DNA of 64,000 nucleotides from Nansenia antarctica (GCA_963989245.1 OZ022344.1:65513900-65577899); one strand, 5' to 3'. Counted from the first letter of the stretch, positions 11,190-21,589 are shown. Translations and numbers: made by a program. The notes: generated from the letters alone by a model not told the origin.

Positions 11190-11960
11190 GTAATAATAAT
11201 AATAATAATAATAACTTTATTTATATAGCACTTTCCGTCAAAGTGCTTTACAAGTACAATAAGTAAAAAACAACACATTTTAGACTATATAAAAACAGCT
11301 ATTTCAATTTTAAAAACACACAATTTCGCACCACAAATATAATAGGTAAAAACAAAAATGTTAAACAAATTTAAAAACAACTATTTCAATTTAAAAACAC
11401 ACATAAATTACAACAGCACAAAGAACAGCCTATGACATGTAGACAACACAAAACAGGTGGGTCTTTAGCTTATTTTTAAACACTTCCACTGATTCTGCCT
11501 GTCTGATATCAAGTGGAAGACGGTTCCAGAGAGTTGGTGCCCGGAAAGAGAACGCACGCTCACCGATTGTCTTTCTTCTAACCCTAGGAATAGTGAGCAG
11601 GGCAGAGCCTTGTGAGCGCAGAGCCCTTGAGGGCACATATGGGACGAGAAGGTCCTTTAAATAAGAAGGAGCGGTGCCATTTATAGCTTTGTAAGTTAGC
11701 AGGAGCAACTTGAAATCCGCTCTAACATGGACAGGGAGCCAATGAAGGGAGGCCAGCACTGGTGAAATATGATCGTATTTCTTGGACCCAGTCAAAATGC
11801 GAGCTGCAGCATTTTGGACCATTTGTATGCCATGGAAGCTCTTTCTTGGCAATCCCGACAAAAGGACATTACAATAATCTAATCTGGATGTCACAAAAGA
11901 ATGGATCAGAACCTCAGCATCTTCAAAAGAAAGGATTGATCTAATCTTGGTGTTGTAGAG
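11190..11960 (-). mobile_element. L2-like LINE fragment in copy A intron 4
   Basis: The minus-strand ORF at 11894-11430 is the C-terminal part of an L2-type reverse transcriptase protein: SRLDYCNVLLSGLP, AARILTGSKKYDHI, SLHWLPV and LWNRLPLDIR. The same region of the full-length L2 at 58.7-61.9 kb is clearly homologous. The element ends at low coordinates in an (ATT)n tract (11192-11214). RT core and endonuclease are absent: a 5'-truncated, inactive copy. Confidence 0.85.
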
Positions 11961-12054
11961 TTGTCTAAAGGTGTGCTTGTATTGAACTGGACAGTCAGAA
12001 ACTCACACACAGAGTCACCTTCACACGCAAAGTATACTGAACACATGTTGCCTG

Positions 12055-12295
12055 GGGTGGCAGGTAGCCTAGAGAGGTTAGAGCGGCCGGTCAGTAAACC
12101 CCTCCCCAGGAGGGAGCTGGAGGTGAGCTGATGACTGGATTGTGAGTTGTGAGCTGATGGCTGGCATCTTATCTAAGGTGCGCCTGTACAAAGCACTTTA
12201 CCCCTAATTGTTTCAGGGGCGCCGGACTACGGCTGACCCTGTGCTCTGATCTGCGTATGTGCTGTGTTCGTATAATTATAATAATAAGCCTATAA
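12055..12295 (+). mobile_element. Probable tRNA-derived SINE
   Basis: A tRNA-like A box (AGCCTAGAGAGGTTAGAGCG) is followed by GGGGCGCCGGACTACGGCTG and an ATAATTATAATAATAAG tail. It lies in intron 4 of copy A. Its B box is degraded, so this is a tentative call. Confidence 0.4.
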
Positions 12296-13625
12296 TCACT
12301 TCATAACCGCTGGAAAGAGGCGGCACAGAATTTCTCAAGTCTTCACCTTAAACCAAGTCTTTATCTCACAACACCCTTCTCCTTCCCTCACATGCCCTCT
12401 CTTCTCTTTCTCTCGAATATACACATATAGCACACACACACACACACACACACACCTGTCAGGTTTTCCAGGGGGAGATCTGGACGGATGAGATTGACGT
12501 ATGGCTGTGTGTTTCCCAGCTCCACCCAGTTACTGTGGCTGTAGAAGTCCTGGAAGCAGAGACATGGATTCAGCACACAGACTCATCATTGGCTTGGGAA
12601 ACAGTTACCTGAAGCACAGATCAAAGCATCAGTTCACCACTCGAAAACACGTCTGAGATAATGTTCTCTTTCTCCTCTTCCCTTTCCCCCTCCTTTGGCT
12701 ACTCATTCTCAGCTCTCTCTCTTTCTTTCACCTGGTGGTTTCCTCCCATCCTGTAAATTGCCCCTCATCCCCTCATCCCCTCATCTCCCCTCTTTCTCTA
12801 TCTCTCTTCGTTTCCTTCTTTCTTCTCCTTCCCTTCTTCCTCCCCTCCCCCCTCTCCTCTCTTTTAGCCTCCTGCTCTCGTCCTCTACTTCTGATACCTG
12901 TAGTGTGTGCAGGACTCTCCCCAGTGCCTCTCTGGCAGCCTGGAAGTTCTCATTGCGGATGTTGGCCTTGATGCTGGCGACTCCCTCAGTGATCAGGCCC
13001 CTACCCTGGGCAAAGGCCTCGGAGTTGAAGTGGTGGGGAGGACTGGAATATAATGTATAGTATTTTTTTTTTAAGAATGTCATAGAGGAATATGGTATAA
13101 CTATTAGAATATAGAAGTAGGCTATTACTGAAGAACATAAGCTACAAATAGAAGATAAACCAGACTAGTAGAGGTGGTCCAGACTAGTAAATGTAGGACC
13201 AGACTAGTAAGTAGTACTGTGTTATCTCTGAGTAGCATTCGGACACCTGTTGACGAAGTCCCGGTCCACCCGTCCGTTCTGAACGTAGATATCATTCAGC
13301 GCCTCGCGGAATTTGGCTGCTGACACCTCTCCGGTGGCCGTGGGACCCAGGCAAGCTTGGATCAGCTCCTCGCCTGAGGAACCCTGGTGGGAAACGTTTC
13401 ATGAGATTTCTGACAGGCCTCCTACAATTGACAAAATTATGTCGTCAAAAATGTGTGTCTGATTTGTTTGTGGTTTTTTTTCCAGCCCGTGGGTGCCTAT
13501 CTGTTCCTGACAAACACTTTGAAGCGTGTAACATCACCAAGGCCGGCGGTAGGCCTGCTGAATCAGGTATGCTGTAATACTGTAACCAGCTTTTTAGGCA
13601 AAGGGTTGCATGCCATTCACATTTA

Positions 13626-13632
13626 CACACTC

Positions 13633-13699
<67 letters not shown>

Positions 13700-13900
13700 T
13701 TACACACACAAGTACATATAAACACGCTTATCTCATGGCCTGGGGTGGTCCAGTGGTCTAGCACCATAGCCTACAGTGCACACATAACCCATGCCCTGCT
13801 GACATGCCCTCTCATCCTAACTTTCCTGTCTTTCTCTACTGTCTCTGTTCAATTAAAACTGAAAAATATGAGACTACCAAAAAACACTTATCTCTCTCAA
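13626..13900. repeat. (CA)n tract followed by a probable SINE
   Basis: A (CA)n array at 13630-13696 precedes a sequence with GGTGGTCCAGTGGTCTAGCA at about 13744, which resembles a Pol III A box, and TTCAATTAAAACTGAAAAA at its end. Both are in intron 1 of copy A. Confidence 0.5.
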
Positions 13901-13924
13901 ACACAACCATTCAATGACAATGAA

Positions 13925-13965
<41 letters not shown>

Positions 13966-14218
13966 TATGTGTGTGTTGTTCTTACCGTGGGGTTGAACTC
14001 CCGGTCCTCTGACACAGCGATGGTGCGACACACCTCCGTCAACTTCTGCAGCAACGCCTCCCTCGTGATGCTAACATGTGTGGCGTCGTTGCCACCAATA
14101 GAGACAAACGCGCTCGCGCCTGATAGAACCGCAGCCAGTAGGGCCACGCCCACAAGGGGTGACACAGACATTGGACTGTGAGAGAGGGAATGAGAGAATG
14201 ACATTATGACTCTTCACC

Positions 14219-14220
<2 letters not shown>

Positions 14221-14282
<62 letters not shown>

Positions 14283-14283
14283 T
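14221..14283. repeat. (GT)n microsatellite upstream of copy A exon 1
   Basis: About 30 GT units in the 5' UTR intron of copy A. A second (GT)n tract lies on the other side of the exon, at 13926-13978. Confidence 0.95.
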
Positions 14284-14289
14284 GTGTGC

Positions 14290-15107
14290 GTGCGTGACCA
14301 GCCCCTGTATTGGCATGTCTTTGTAGTGACCCAATGTGCCCCTCAGAGGTAGGTGAGGTGTTAAACTATGGTTCGCCATGATTTTGTGAGAGAATCGTTC
14401 ATAGAAAAGTATGTGTTTCTGTCCATATATCACATTAGCCCACACCTACAGTACACCTAGGTCAATAACACTAGGTATATCAACAATTAACACAATAAAA
14501 ACATATTTTACCCAAAATAGGGTAGGCTATTATTGCAACTGGAAACAGCTTGTTGGCATGGTCAAAAACATGTTTCGTAAGCTAACCAAGTCAGAATAGA
14601 TTGATAGGCTTAGCCATTTGTCAATTGAATTCAACCAGTCCTCATTACATTTTTATACATCTTTATGTAACAAGTTTTGAACCACTGGTATCACATCTCA
14701 AATGGTTGTCACATATGTGTAAATTCAATGAAATGCCAATGTTCATTATATTATAAATTAGTTAAATTAGTTATCCAAACATACAAAGTTATAAAAAAAA
14801 ATATTGCTTATTATCAATCACATTCCCCACTGTGTTCCATGGTGATACGTCATTCTACCACAAAATAAAGATAAGGAAGATAGTGTGTCCTCAAAACAAA
14901 TACTGAGCTGATAAATGGAAAGACAATCCATTTTGATAAAGCATCAGTTACAGGAAACCATTATTTTGGTTAAAAGAAGCAAGTACAATTTTACATGAAA
15001 AGGATTGTCTTGATGGAAATACATATTACATCTTAAATTAGCCAGTTGTGATACAGTATTCTACAATCAGTAATTTGCATCAAGTAATATATTCAAATAT
15101 CAAATAC
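14290..15107. other. Copy A 5' UTR intron, no recognised feature
   Basis: AT-rich sequence without a convincing ORF, repeat or RNA. It is interpreted as the intron between a non-coding first exon (15108-15205) and coding exon 1. Confidence 0.5.
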
Positions 15108-15245
15108 CTCCTCAGGGTAGTTGGTTGACCGTGGTTGGATCGCTCTCTCTTGTTCTTCCTCTCCCTCTCTCACACTAGTAACCTTTTGAGAAGTCCACCT
15201 GTAAAGATTCACCTCAGCATGGCGTCACAGCCATTATATCAGGCA
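15108..15245 (-). promoter_or_regulatory. Putative promoter and 5' UTR exon of copy A
   Basis: On the minus strand a TATAAT-type box (15238-15233) lies about 30 bp upstream of a stretch that could be a non-coding exon ending at 15108 with donor GAGGAG/GTATTTG. The coding exon has a good acceptor (CTCTCACAG) four bases before its ATG, so an upstream non-coding exon is required. The exact start site is a guess. Confidence 0.35.
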
Positions 15246-15257
15246 TAGTTATATCAG

Positions 15258-15325
15258 GGACAAGTCCCACCCACTTTTTTAAATGATTAGTTTGGACCCC
15301 CCCACACTTTTACCATGTTTTTGAA
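15258..15325. mobile_element. Repeat also found inserted in copy C exon 1
   Basis: GGGACAAGTCCCACCCAC and TTTGGACCCCCCCACA here match GGGACGTGTCCCCCCCAC and TTTGGACCCCCCCACA at 63850-63910, where the repeat cuts copy C exon 1. The family name is unknown. Confidence 0.55.
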
Positions 15326-15529
15326 AGCCAGTTGTTGAAAGCCAGTTGTTGAAAGCCAGTGCTTCGGTCTATCCACTCTGCACTCTTTTCAGAGCACTGT
15401 GTCAACAACACACTTCCACTGATGACAGAAATTCAACTACTTTCAGATTTCAATGTATGGCACATCATTTGAAAGCTCACTTTCTTTTTCTTTTTTTTTT
15501 ACGTAATTTTTTCTGAGTGGGGCAGTCCA

Positions 15530-15700
15530 ACTCATATTTTCATTTTTATTGTGACAGAGACAGTAGAGATTTGACAAGAAGGATGGGTGAGAGAGAGAGA
15601 AGGGATGACATGCAGGATATGTCCGCGGCCGGAAACGAACCGGGAACCCTGCAGTTACATGGTCAGCGCTTAGTCCGCTACGCCACCTAAGCGCCCCGAA
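15530..15700 (-). mobile_element. tRNA-derived SINE
   Basis: Read on the minus strand it starts GGCGCTTAGGTGGCGTAGCG (A-box-like) and has a B box GGTTCGTTTCC about 45 bp later, then a tRNA-unrelated body. The order and spacing fit a tRNA-derived SINE head. Confidence 0.6.
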
Positions 15701-15861
15701 AGCTCACTTTCATAATCAATAAAAATAAAAAAATAAAATGACCTTGCCCTACTTGGGGACTGTTTCACCAGACTCTGTCACAATTTAAAAACCGCTGTAG
15801 CTAATTGCTGGGGTTTTCAGTGGTTTGGTCATGGTATAGGTAGGTTGTTGGAGCATCTACT

Positions 15862-16532
15862 GTATTGTAACGATCCTGTATGAGGCCCGTTAACAGCTCC
15901 TCCAAGGGAGTTAACTCTCTTGGTCTAATAGTTAGCACGGCCGTCGGTTATGTGGGAGGTCGGGGTTCGACTCCCGCATGGGGCGAGTTACACTAGAAGA
16001 TTCCCGTTCGCTACACTGGTGTCAGAAAGTTGGGATGGAAGGAAGGCCATCGGAGAGCCGTGTCCACGTGAGGGACTTGACATAGTGAAGCGTGAGGGCA
16101 CGCTCTCCCGAACGGTGAGGATAGTGTAACGATCCTGTATGAGGCCCGTTAACAGCTCCTCCAAGGGAGTTAACTCTCTTGGTCTAATGGTTAGCGCGGC
16201 CGTCGGTTATGTGGGAGGTCGGGGTTCGACTCCCGCATGGGGCGAGTTACACTACCAGTTCCCGTTCGCTACACTGGTGTCAGAAGTTGGGATGGAAGGA
16301 AGGCCATCGGAGAGGCGTGTCCACGTGAGGGACTTGACATAGTGAAGCGTGAGGGCACGCTCTCCCGAACGGTGAGGATAGTGTAACGATCCTGTATGAG
16401 GCCCGTTAACAGCTCCACCAAGGGAGTTAACTCTCTTGGTCTAATGGTTAGCGCGGCCGTCGGTTATGTGGGAGGTCGGGGTTCGACTCCCGCATGGGGC
16501 GAGTTACACTAGAAGATTCCCGTTCGCTACAG
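15862..16532 (+). repeat. 258-bp tandem repeat with tRNA-like Pol III boxes, 2.6 copies
   Basis: Units start at about 15865, 16124 and 16381 (period 257-259 bp) and the third is cut at 16532. Each contains TTGGTCTAATGGTTAGCGCG (A box) and GGGGTTCGACTCCC (B box) about 30 bp apart, as in a tRNA. After GTTCGCTACACT comes TGGTGTCAGAAGTTGGGAT, which resembles the start of an LTR-element leader with its primer-binding site. The tRNA-like part does not form a convincing cloverleaf, so I do not call a tRNA gene. Copies differ at only a few sites, so the duplication is recent. Confidence 0.8.
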
Positions 16533-17110
16533 TATATTAGTATTAGTTTTGCCGTATGTTGTTGTTGCTGTTCTGTAGAGGGAACCAATAGTGTGTGTTG
16601 TATGATACAGTTAGATTTGTATTGTATAATAGTGTAATCAATATGGCATCTAATCCGATATACTGTATATAAGGCCGATATATATAAGGCCGATATATAT
16701 CACAGGGTTCATAACCCGGTTCATAGCCCAGAGCGGGGCGGTGTCCAGCCGCCTGGTCGTGGCTATTAGAAATGTGGCGTTTTCAACGTCATAAGGTGGG
16801 GCAGAAGAAGATGCAGTCTTGAGGTTGAGGGATGCCTCTTCCAACCAGTGTCAGTGTCTCGGGAGGGTCCCCAGGTACCCATAACCATACTGCGTGATAC
16901 CATCTACCACATACGTCTCCATTCAGAATTGGTGTCTGCTGGTGTTGAGGTTGCTGACGTGACCCACATGCTGAAAATAACAGACTAGGATGAAGAGGAA
17001 CAACCGCCATTCCTCAAGAGAGTTCACTTCTGCACAGACTAGAATAGAGAAGATCAACAACCTCTATATCAGTTCACTTCTGCAGTTCACTTCTGCACAG
17101 ACTAGAATAG
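16533..17110. other. Unassigned stretch with a minus-strand open segment and short repeats
   Basis: A minus-strand open frame at about 16900-16697 reads EEASLNLKTASSSAPPYDVE and then LIATTRRLDTAPLWAMN. I do not recognise it; it could be a remnant of a retroelement or of a host exon. Two near-identical TATATATAAGGCCGA units lie at 16661-16700. A 36-bp motif beginning TTCACTTCTGCACAGACTAG occurs at 17026 and again near 17085. Confidence 0.35.
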
Positions 17111-17111
17111 A

Positions 17112-17227
17112 GAGGAACAATCAAGTTTATTGTCATATCACATTACACAAGTGTAAGACAGTAAAATTATTCAAGATAAAAGAAAAGTGACAATAGTACA
17201 GGACATGAGTTATGAGCTTAAGTGAGT
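17112..17227 (-). mobile_element. LINE 3' tail, left part, split by the gypsy element
   Basis: Read on the minus strand it includes CCTGTACTATTGTCACTTTT and ATGACAATAAACTTGATTG, homologous to the LINE tail at 54715-54849. The other half of this LINE continues at 20470-21170, on the far side of the gypsy insertion. Confidence 0.6.
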
Positions 17228-20200
17228 TGTGTTATGTTTGTTGTTTCCAGTATTCCTAACTAGGAATAAACAGGCAGGGGTTTCTTAACTGGCTTTTAAT
17301 AACACGTTGCACATCCGTCTTCCAGACACTTTGTAGCTCTAACCCCGGTCCCCCGGTCCGGGTACAACAACATAGGGCGGAACCAATGTTATGTACTATA
17401 ATAACAACACATCTTCCCTTCTTTCAAAACAAAACAACTTGTTCTTTTCTTGTAGTCATATAACAAAACATTAGTTTCTGACTGTTCTTAAATCTGTGCA
17501 TTCCAATAATAAACCTGCATTTCAAACATGAACCTATGCATTCAAATAATAAGCATATGTATCACATATCTCTTTACAAACTTTTTTTTTTTTTTTTTTT
17601 AACAAACATTTTCATTTACATTTAACTCTCAACAATAAGTGTCCTCTTTTCTTTACTCTGTCTCATGCCCACAGTCCACATGGTTTTTAGCACTGTGCAA
17701 TAAGTCTCTCAGGAGGTTTAACAGTCCTTTTAGGCCTGCAACAGGTCTCAGAGGGTGTGCTGCCCCCCTTTGGCATGACGGAGTCACTGCGGTCCGGAGA
17801 ACTCTGACCAAACTGCTCACTCCTGGGAGCATCTAACACTTCTGCAGTGCTTTGTTGTTGAGAATCTGTCTCTGGGACCGTTACCTGTGGTCTTAGATCC
17901 ACACGATTTCGTCTCAGAGCTGCACCATGGTCTGTCCGGATCAGGTATGAGCGTGGTGCAACTTCTCTTTGCACGCATCCTCCTTGCCTCCATGTGCCTT
18001 TTGTGTGATCCAGGATACGGATTGTATCGCCTGGCTTGAGGCTTGGTAAGCGTTTTGCCTTCTTGTCATGTTGCAACTTGTGTTTCTCTTTTTGTTCTTG
18101 TTTCCTTGTCCTCATTGTGTGCGCTCCTACAGGTGTCAACAGGTTCTCATGGATAGGAAGGTTAGTGCGTAAGCGCCTTCCCATCAGCATCTGGGCTGGG
18201 GACAAACCATTTTCCAAAGGGGCACTCCTGTATACCATCAGACTCCTCTGGAACTCCTCCTGTCCATCTTGAGCCTTCTTCATGAGAGCCTTGACAACCT
18301 TGACTGAACTCTCTGCGAGCCCATTGGATCTCGGGTAGTTAGGGCTTGAGGTGGCATGGTGAAAACCCCAGTCCTCTGCAAAACCAGCAAACTCGCTGCT
18401 GGAAAACTGTGGCCCGTTATCTGAAAACACCTCACAGGGAACTCCATGTCTCGCAAAGACTGTTTTAAGGTAGGCTATGACTGTTCTGCTGGATGTTGAC
18501 TGCAGTGTTGCAACTTCCGGGTAGTTGGAGAAGTAATCTGTGACTACAATGTTGCTTTTACCGTTACAGTCAAACAAATCCACTCCGACCTTCTGGTACG
18601 GGCGATCAGGTACAGGGTGGGGCATGAGCGGCTCTGCTTGTTGTTTGGACCTGTAGGTGAGACATATTTCACATGCAGCTGTGGTGTGGCTGATGTCTTG
18701 GTTGACCCTTGGCCAGTACATTACTTCACGCGCTCTACGTTTACATTTTTCCTCACCCAAATGTCCCTCATGCACTTTCTGCAGCATTTCCTTGCGCATG
18801 GATGACGGGATGACAAACCTGCTTCCTTTGAAGACAATGTCCTTAGCAACTGAGAGCTCTGATCTGCATGCCCAGTAATCTTGGATCTGACTTGGGCAAT
18901 CACGCTTTTGCACAGGCCACCCTTTCAGTATGGTCTTCTTGAGCTCTTTCAGTGTCTCGTCTAGTTCAGTTGCTTTCCTGATCTTCTCTGTCCGCTCCGC
19001 AGACACAGGAAGTGATGTGATAATCATGTCAACATAGGCTTCTATTTCGACGCTTTTCTGTTCATTTGGACTTTCCATCTTGTTGACTGCGCGTGAGAGC
19101 GTGTCAGCAGCAAACATGAATTTTCCTGGTGTATAGACCATTCTCACGTCATATTTCTGCAGTCTGATTGACAGTCGCTGAATCCTCAGAGGACAATCAT
19201 TGAGGGGCTTGGACATTATTGATACTAGGGGCTTGTGGTCTGTTTCCACTTCAAAAGCCTTTCCATATATGTACTGATGGAAACGTTCACATGCATATGT
19301 GCTGGCTAAAAGTTCCTTCTCTATTTGTGCGTATCTAACTTCAGCACTTGTCAATGCACGAGACGCGTAGGCTACGGGCTGCCAGCTGTTGTCATACATC
19401 TGTAGCAGTACTGCCCCTAGGCCGTACTGAGAAGCATCTGCCGAGATCCTAGTGCTCCGTTCTGGGTCATAAAACTTGAGCACTGGCTCCTTGGTTAAGA
19501 TCTCCTTCAGCTTATGGAAGCACTCTTCCTGCTCATGGGACCATTCCCACTCGTTCTTCTGCTCTAGAAGCCATCTGAGTGGTGCTGACTGGGCAGACAA
19601 CTGGGGGATAAATTTAGCCAAATATGTGACCATTCCCAGAAATCTCCTCACCTCTTCTTTGTTCTGTGGACGTTCCATGTTCATTATGGCTGACGTCTTC
19701 CTTGGATCTGGCTTGACACCTTGCTCTGAAATCACATCTCCCACAAAGGTAAGGCTTTTCACTGCAAACTCACACTTGTTCTGGTTTAATTTCAGATTGG
19801 ACTTGCGTGTCAGATCCAGTACTTCCCTCAGCCGTGCATCATGTTCTTCTCTTGTGGATCCCCACACGATGATGTCATCCATCATGGTCTCCACTCCCTC
19901 TATGTGCTCATAGATCATATGGATTGTTTTATGGTAAACTTCTGGCGCAGACAGAATACCGTAAGGTAAACGCAGAAAGCGAAACCGTCCTTCTGGTGTG
20001 TTGAACGTGCATAGTTTTGAGCTTGCCTCATCAAGCTTCATCTGCCAGAAGCCTGTTGACGCATCCAGCTTGCTAAACCATTTAGCACCAGCAAACTGTG
20101 ACATGATCTCTTCTCTTGTTGGTAGCTTGAAATGCTCACGCTTTATAGCCCTGTTTAGATCCCGTGGATCAAGACATATGCGTAGAGCTCCACTTGGCTT

Positions 20201-20469
20201 CAGCACAACCACTAGTGAGCTCACCCAATCTGTTGGCTCGTCTATTTTCTTTATGACGCCCATCTTTTCCATGCGTGCTAGCTCTTCTTTGAGTTTGTCT
20301 CTCAGTGCAAATGGAATCTTTCTGCACGCATGAACTACAGGAGTCACTGTGTCATCCACACATATCTTGTGCTCACCAGGCAAGCATCCTAGTCCCTCAA
20401 AGACATCTTTGTTCTCCGGGTACAACAACATAGGGCGGAACCAATGTTATGTACTATAATAACAACACA
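17228..20469 (-). mobile_element. Ty3/gypsy LTR retrotransposon, internally deleted
   Basis: A 184-bp 3' LTR (17228-17411) lies at the low-coordinate end. It starts TGTGTTGTTATTATAG in element orientation, after a polypurine stretch GAAAGAAGGGAAGA. The first 55 bp of the 5' LTR remain at 20469-20415 and run directly into pol at a shared CCGG. The rest of the 5' LTR, gag and protease are deleted. No clean target-site duplication is visible. The host sequence on both sides is one LINE. Confidence 0.85.
17687..20431 (-). CDS. pol: Gypsy pol polyprotein (RT, RNase H, integrase), 5'-deleted
   Basis: A 914-residue open frame. In order: reverse transcriptase (SLVVVLKPSGALRICLDPRD, KLDASTGFWQ, catalytic MMDDIIVW near residue 188), RNase H (ISADASQYGLGAVL and VETDHKPL), an integrase HHCC zinc finger (HEGHLGEEKC to CEIC, about residues 555-590) and the integrase DDE core (GVDLFD, FSDNGPQF, LAESSVK). 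Gag, protease and the first part of RT are missing. The ATG and first residues, MLLYP, come from the remaining LTR fragment fused in frame, so the start is a deletion by-product. The pol frame has no stop, which suggests a young insertion, but the copy cannot be autonomous. Confidence 0.9.
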   Translation of the reverse strand: MLLYPENKDVFEGLGCLPGEHKICVDDTVTPVVHACRKIPFALRDKLKEELARMEKMGVIKKIDEPTDWVSSLVVVLKPSGALRICLDPRDLNRAIKREHFKLPTREEIMSQFAGAKWFSKLDASTGFWQMKLDEASSKLCTFNTPEGRFRFLRLPYGILSAPEVYHKTIHMIYEHIEGVETMMDDIIVWGSTREEHDARLREVLDLTRKSNLKLNQNKCEFAVKSLTFVGDVISEQGVKPDPRKTSAIMNMERPQNKEEVRRFLGMVTYLAKFIPQLSAQSAPLRWLLEQKNEWEWSHEQEECFHKLKEILTKEPVLKFYDPERSTRISADASQYGLGAVLLQMYDNSWQPVAYASRALTSAEVRYAQIEKELLASTYACERFHQYIYGKAFEVETDHKPLVSIMSKPLNDCPLRIQRLSIRLQKYDVRMVYTPGKFMFAADTLSRAVNKMESPNEQKSVEIEAYVDMIITSLPVSAERTEKIRKATELDETLKELKKTILKGWPVQKRDCPSQIQDYWACRSELSVAKDIVFKGSRFVIPSSMRKEMLQKVHEGHLGEEKCKRRAREVMYWPRVNQDISHTTAACEICLTYRSKQQAEPLMPHPVPDRPYQKVGVDLFDCNGKSNIVVTDYFSNYPEVATLQSTSSRTVIAYLKTVFARHGVPCEVFSDNGPQFSSSEFAGFAEDWGFHHATSSPNYPRSNGLAESSVKVVKALMKKAQDGQEEFQRSLMVYRSAPLENGLSPAQMLMGRRLRTNLPIHENLLTPVGAHTMRTRKQEQKEKHKLQHDKKAKRLPSLKPGDTIRILDHTKGTWRQGGCVQREVAPRSYLIRTDHGAALRRNRVDLRPQVTVPETDSQQQSTAEVLDAPRSEQFGQSSPDRSDSVMPKGGSTPSETCCRPKRTVKPPERLIAQC

Positions 20470-21170
20470 AGTTGTAAAGTGACTGTGAGCTTAAGCTTAG
20501 GTAGTCCATATGCATGGGATGTGCTTGTGGATGATAGTCAGTTGTCTACAGTAGGCTTGTTCATGAGCCTGACCGCCTGGGGGAGGTAGCTGTTGGTTAG
20601 CCTGGGGGAAGTAGCTGTTGGTTAGCCTGGGGGAAGTAGGTAGCTGTTGGTTAGCCTGGGGGAGGTAGCTGTTGGTTAGCCTGGGGGAAGTAGCTGTTGG
20701 TTAGCCTGGGGGAAGTAGCTGTTGGTTAGCCTGGGGGAAGTAGCTGTTGGTTAGCCTGGGGGAAGTAGCTGTTGGTTAGCCTGGGGGAAGTAGCTGTTGG
20801 TTAGCCTGGGGGAGGTAGCTGTTGGTTAGCCTGGGGGAGGTAGCTGTTGGTTAGCCTGGGGGAAGTAGCTGTTGGTTAGCCTGGGGGAGGTAGCTGTTGG
20901 TTAGCCTGGGGGAAGTAGCTGTTGGTTAGCCTGGGGGAAGTAGCTGTTGGTTAGCCTGGGGGAAGTAGCTGTTGGTTAGCCTGGGGGAAGTAGCTGTTGG
21001 TTAGCCTGGGGGAAGTAGCTGTTGGTTAGCCTGGGGGAAGTAGCTGTTGGTTAGCCTGGGGGAAGTAGCTGTTGGTTAGCCTCTTGAGTTTTGGCCTTGA
21101 GGCTCCGGAAGAGGCTTCGGTTTTTGGACGGCATCGGTTCATTAAAACAACAGTGTCTATAAACCTCTGT
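20470..21170 (-). mobile_element. LINE fragment carrying the 25-bp minisatellite
   Basis: The minus-strand sequence at 21160-21085 reads like the LINE segment at 54456-54530 (TGCCGTCCAAAA, GGAGCCTCA, GCCAAAACTC, GCTAACCAACAGC). The element is continuous with the tail at 17112-17227 if the gypsy insertion is removed. Confidence 0.65.
20576..21082. repeat. 25-bp minisatellite within a LINE coding remnant
   Basis: About 20 copies of a 25-bp unit, CCTGGGGGAAGTAGCTGTTG plus GTTAG, nearly all identical except A/G at one position (GGAAG or GGAGG) and one 4-bp slip near 20640. On the minus strand the unit is the LINE codons for LTNSYFPQA. The array grew from that segment: the single-copy homologue at 54511-54545 reads CTAACCAACAGCTCCTTCC. 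Confidence 0.9.
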
Positions 21171-21589
21171 TTGTTTTTTGTCACAGAAAAGTAAGATTTT
21201 GGCTCAAGGGGTCTTGAATTTACACAAAACAACACTTTTGGAGGCTTTTTTTTTCTGGCACTGGTACCATTCTTCCCCCCCCATTCAAAAAAGGCATATT
21301 TTTGATTGTTCTTTAATTGTTTAGAATACATTGTGACTATTAAACATGTAGATAATGGAAAAGAAGCCTCAATTTCTCTCTCTTCCTTTTCCTTTTCCCT
21401 CTTTTTCTCCCCCTTCTTCCCCCTCTTCGCACCTTCTTCCCCCCCCCTTAACAGACTATAGTTCCCCTCGCCTGGCGCAGGTGTTTCCAAACGAGCAGGA
21501 GCAGAGAATGAGTCGGATGGACCCCCCCCCCCTATAGTTCCTTCCTATCATCGCTGGGTCCTAGTGCTACATGCTACACATGTAAAGGA

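Larger units (their letters stand above)
472..14171 (-). pseudogene. vwa7: vwa7-like copy A, interrupted by a LINE in exon 10
   Basis: VWA7-family gene on the minus strand with 17 coding exons, all joined by GT-AG boundaries that keep frame except at exon 10. Exons: 14171-13986, 13383-13247, 13042-12898, 12549-12456, 11031-10906, 10783-10597, 10135-9966, 7871-7759, 7570-7454, 6879-6741 (broken), 3432-3300, 3058-2906, 2769-2677, 2486-2218, 1958-1825, 1540-1381, 837-472. The product would be about 920 residues. It has a signal peptide (start MSVSPLVGVALL, chosen because an acceptor CAG lies just upstream), DFYSHSNWVELG and TSGYMG in the Het-C-like N-terminal part, MIDAS DTTGSM, GGGDAPEMC and VFTDAS in the VWA domain, and a hydrophobic C-terminal tail suggesting a GPI anchor. 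The LINE at about 4440-6740 cuts exon 10 after ANLRQA. It is clearly more diverged than copies B and C are from each other, and has an extra intron where they have one 297-nt exon. Family assignment is firm; non-functionality is inferred. Confidence 0.85.

Noticed and set aside
11430..11894. Host gene on the minus strand
   Set aside because: Matches the L2 LINE C-terminus, including SRLDYCN and LHWLPV motifs that also occur in the L2 at 61.5 kb.
14677..14868. Small plus-strand ORF in an AT-rich stretch
   Set aside because: 63 codons, no recognisable motif, and no supporting context; expected by chance.
15950..16250. tRNA genes
   Set aside because: A and B boxes are present, but acceptor and T stems do not pair properly, so these are tRNA-like SINE heads and not tRNA genes.
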